Source: an uncultured Mycoplasmatota bacterium (GTDB taxonomy: Bacteria; Bacillota_I; Bacilli_A; RF39; UBA660). From it: DNA of 7,750 bases. The notes beneath the pieces are model-generated. The model saw nothing but the letters and a program-made list of their open reading frames with translations, made no database searches and had not been told where the DNA came from. Below are positions 5,603 to 7,750 of the stretch, piece by piece. The first letter of the stretch is position 1; each line of letters starts with the position of its first letter. Where the stretch lies: assembly GCA_900543825.1 (NCBI GenBank), contig UQSR01000019.1:1-7750 (forward strand), given 5' to 3'. The position numbers were made by a program, and so were the translations under genes.

Positions 5603-7750
5603 TAATATAATTACCCATCTTAATAATATCTCTTATATCCATTTTACTATTATTATCAATATCACCAGATAAAGAACTCAAATTATCTAATTTCTTATTT
5701 CCAACAATATCATTACTAATCTCCATTATATCCTTACCATCAATAATACCATCACCATTAACATCACCAATAACAGATAAAACATAATCAATATCACCAC
5801 TAGAATAATTAAATATAACCTTATCTCCAGTTCTTAACTTCCTATTAGTAACAATATCATTATTCTTACTATCCTTAAATATATAACCAATATTAGTATT
5901 AATCTTAGTCTTAAATACATTCATATCAGTATCAATAGGTATCCTACTAATAATATCATTTTTCTTAGTATAATCATCAATAATATCATATTCATTTTTA
6001 GAAGATAAAACAAACTCATTAATAATCTCATTATTATATTTACATATTAACTTATCATTATCAATAGATAACTTCAAATCACTACTAGTAATACGATCTA
6101 ATATATTATTCTCACCATTTAAATCTTCCCCTACATATATCGTATTATAAAATATCGAATAAGTAGTATTAATACCATATAGCTTATACTCTTTAATAAC
6201 CTTATCATTATATTTAATAACTAACTTATTATCCTTAACTTCTTTACTACCATAATTCAAATTAATCTCATTAATATCAAAATCATTAACATATACAATA
6301 TTATCCCCATTTATAGAATAATGCTTAGATTTAATCTCTATCTTAACTAATTCATATTCCCTAATAACCTTATCATTATATTTAATAATTAACTTATTAT
6401 CTTTAACCTCTTTACTACCATAATTTAAATTAATCTTATTAACATCAAATTCACCAACATATTTTATTTCTTTATCTTCAACAAAATATTCATTAGAACT
6501 TACCTCTAACTTAACCAAATTATATTCCTTAATAACTTCATTATTATGTTTAATAATTAACTTATTATTATCTATACTTTTAGTATATCCACCTACATTA
6601 CCATCATCTATTTTAATATTATTAAGAATAACCTCATTACTACCGTCATTACCTATATATATATTATCCTTATCTATTCCATACATATCAGATATAACAT
6701 CATATACACATATAGTAAATCTATTGTTATATTTAATATCATATTCATTGTTATATGAAGAATTTATCTCTTTTCCTTGAGAATTGTATATATAAATTGT
6801 TCTAACATAAATACCTGTTTTAAGCCATTTACCATTATTACCATCAAAAGATAATGCTTCCTTATTATCATTTGATACTTTTATCTTCCAACCATCTGGA
6901 AGTATTAAACTTTTATTTATACTAAATGTATCATTCAATTTAGTATAAATTGTTGATAATTTATTATCATTTACAAACAACTCAGTCAATGCAGTATTAT
7001 TACTTACATCTAATGTAGTTAATTGATTTTTTTCTACATTCAACCAAGTCAATTTAGTATTCTTACTTACATCTATTGTAGTTAAGTTATTATGTTTTAA
7101 TAACAGCCATTCCAATTTAGTATTATTACTTACATCTAATGTAGTTAATTGACTTCGATATACCAACAGCTTAGTTAATGACGTTGCACCACTTACATCT
7201 AATGTAGTTAATTGATTATAAGATACATCCAAATAAGTCAATGCAGTATTATTACTTACATCTATTGTAGTTAATTGATTAGAATATGCATACAAATAAG
7301 TCAATGCAGTATTATTACTTACATCTAATGTAGTTAATTGATTATTCCTTACATTCAACTTATTCAATGCAGTATTCTTGCTTACATCTAATGTAGTTAA
7401 TTTATTACCAACTGCACTCAAATAAGTCAATGCAGTATTATTACTTACATCTATTGTAGTTAATTGATTAGATTCTACATCTAAATAAGTCAATGCAGTT
7501 AGTTTTTCAACCCCTTTAGCACTTTTAACCTTAGCATTATCACTTTTTTTATAGCCATCACATTCAACTTTTTTTATACTACCCAATTGACTATCAGATA
7601 AATTCTGTGTATATGGAATAGATGTTTTATTCTCTTCATTATAGGCATCTACTACACATTTATAAAAATTATCATCATCAAAATATTTATTAGCAGGTTC
7701 TTTATATATATTAGTGGCTATATAAGCATTTATATATGATGGAGTATAAA
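5586..7750 (-). CDS. Leucine-rich-repeat surface protein with C-terminal dockerin, N-terminus beyond the right edge
   Basis: The frame stays open to the window edge, giving 720 visible residues (numbered here from the edge). The TTG at 7586 lies inside the protein and is not a credible start. The visible part opens with YTPSYINAYIA, then FYKCVVDAYN, NLSDSQLGSIKKVEC and KGVEKLTALTYL, a cap-like region with two cysteines leading into the repeats. Residues ~94-261 hold eight 21-residue leucine-rich repeats of the form NQLTTLDVSNNTALTYL plus four variable residues; a ninth decays. After a ~130-residue linker come three 56-residue beta modules (about 395-562) and a diverged fourth. A pre-dockerin domain follows (about 602-660, KLRTGDKVIF). 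The dockerin is at 662-720, with a canonical first loop DVNGDGIIDGKD and a weaker second loop DIDNNSKMDIRD. Likely role: a secreted binding protein displayed through its dockerin. No catalytic domain is visible. It is the first gene of the operon that is visible. Confidence 0.88.
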   Translation of the reverse strand, partial: YTPSYINAYIATNIYKEPANKYFDDDNFYKCVVDAYNEENKTSIPYTQNLSDSQLGSIKKVECDGYKKSDNAKVKSAKGVEKLTALTYLDVESNQLTTIDVSNNTALTYLSAVGNKLTTLDVSKNTALNKLNVRNNQLTTLDVSNNTALTYLYAYSNQLTTIDVSNNTALTYLDVSYNQLTTLDVSGATSLTKLLVYRSQLTTLDVSNNTKLEWLLLKHNNLTTIDVSKNTKLTWLNVEKNQLTTLDVSNNTALTELFVNDNKLSTIYTKLNDTFSINKSLILPDGWKIKVSNDNKEALSFDGNNGKWLKTGIYVRTIYIYNSQGKEINSSYNNEYDIKYNNRFTICVYDVISDMYGIDKDNIYIGNDGSNEVILNNIKIDDGNVGGYTKSIDNNKLIIKHNNEVIKEYNLVKLEVSSNEYFVEDKEIKYVGEFDVNKINLNYGSKEVKDNKLIIKYNDKVIREYELVKIEIKSKHYSINGDNIVYVNDFDINEINLNYGSKEVKDNKLVIKYNDKVIKEYKLYGINTTYSIFYNTIYVGEDLNGENNILDRITSSDLKLSIDNDKLICKYNNEIINEFVLSSKNEYDIIDDYTKKNDIISRIPIDTDMNVFKTKINTNIGYIFKDSKNNDIVTNRKLRTGDKVIFNYSSGDIDYVLSVIGDVNGDGIIDGKDIMEISNDIVGNKKLDNLSSLSGDIDNNSKMDIRDIIKMGNYIKKGKF
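5589..5765 (-). other. Dockerin domain of the LRR protein
   Basis: This encodes the last 59 residues. Loop 1, DVNGDGIIDGKD, has D, N, D, G and D at the calcium positions 1, 3, 5, 6 and 12. Loop 2, DIDNNSKMDIRD, keeps D1, D3, N5 and D12. Each loop is followed by a helix (IMEISNDIVG and IIKMGNYIKK). This two-loop layout is that of type I-like dockerins, which bind cohesins through one calcium-organised face. Confidence 0.85.
6063..6566 (-). repeat. Three tandem 168-bp (56-residue) beta-module repeats
   Basis: Units start at about 6566, 6398 and 6230 on the minus strand, each opening NKLIIKxND/NxVIKEY. The first two close with FDVNKINLNYGSKEVKD or its near copy. The first two boundaries are strongly conserved in DNA as well: a ~100-base plus-strand block beginning near 6195 recurs near 6363 and, less exactly, near 6531. 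The third unit diverges in its second half, and a fourth (DKLICKYNNEIINEF) begins near 6059. Confidence 0.8.
6966..7469 (-). repeat. Eight tandem 63-bp leucine-rich-repeat units
   Basis: The plus-strand word ACATCT followed by AATGTAGTT or ATTGTAGTT recurs at 7006, 7069, 7132, 7195, 7258, 7321, 7384 and 7447, exactly 63 bases apart. Each unit encodes 21 residues (NQLTTLDVSNNTALTYL plus four variable positions). The variation falls mainly in those four residues and in the three before them. Confidence 0.93.

Noticed and set aside
6966..7469. Regular repeat spacing considered as a CRISPR array
   Set aside because: The repeats are contiguous 63-base coding units with no unique spacers, and they translate to leucine-rich repeats in the long open frame.
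7584..7586. TTG as the start of the LRR protein
   Set aside because: The same frame continues to the window edge for 54 more codons with no stop and with typical LRR-cap sequence (FYKCVVDAYN). The true start is therefore outside the window.

Overview
The window comes from a very AT-rich, low-GC Gram-positive bacterium. It is most likely an uncultured, strictly anaerobic, gut-type Firmicute (Bacilli/Mollicutes-like or Clostridia-like). The evidence is the AT-rich codon use, GGAGG ribosome sites, a sigma-A consensus promoter, a sortase-type anchor, a Gram-positive style lipoprotein signal, an anaerobic ribonucleotide reductase fragment and dockerin/cohesin-like surface modules. Tryptophan is read from TGG and TGA acts as a stop, so the standard code fits. 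Every supported gene lies on the minus strand, so transcription runs from high to low coordinates.

Right part (7750 down to 2478): a tightly packed three-gene surface operon. The first gene (5586 to beyond 7750) enters from the right edge without its N-terminus. It encodes a leucine-rich-repeat protein with repeated beta modules and a C-terminal dockerin. The second gene (3921-5585) starts directly after its stop codon. It encodes an N-terminal membrane/signal segment, a cohesin-like domain, a cadherin-like domain, a repeat module and a second, different dockerin. The third gene (2506-3921) overlaps the second by one base (TAATG). It encodes a signal peptide, a cohesin-like domain, cadherin-like domains and a C-terminal PPQTG wall-sorting signal. 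A strong intrinsic terminator (2478-2507) closes the operon. Read together, the three proteins could assemble as a chain: LRR-dockerin, then cohesin-dockerin adaptor, then cohesin wall anchor. This would be a miniature, apparently enzyme-free analogue of a cellulosome-type scaffold. The pairing is inference; the domain order is read from the sequence.

Middle part (2477 down to 472): an AT-rich intergenic stretch with two perfect palindromes and a full-consensus promoter drives an ORF that is a chimera. Its first ~280 residues are the N-terminus of class III ribonucleotide reductase (NrdD: ATP-cone plus start of the catalytic barrel). Its last ~265 residues are the C-terminal half of a GH29 alpha-L-fucosidase. 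Each half lacks essential parts of its own enzyme. The join is either a genomic deletion/recombination scar or, quite possibly, an assembly chimera.

Left part (471 down to 1): a hairpin after the GH29 end, about 330 bases with no convincing gene, and the first 28 codons of a lipoprotein that runs off the left edge. A lipoprotein next to fucosidase sequence suggests that the left ~1.27 kb came from a glycan-use locus distinct from the nrdD locus.
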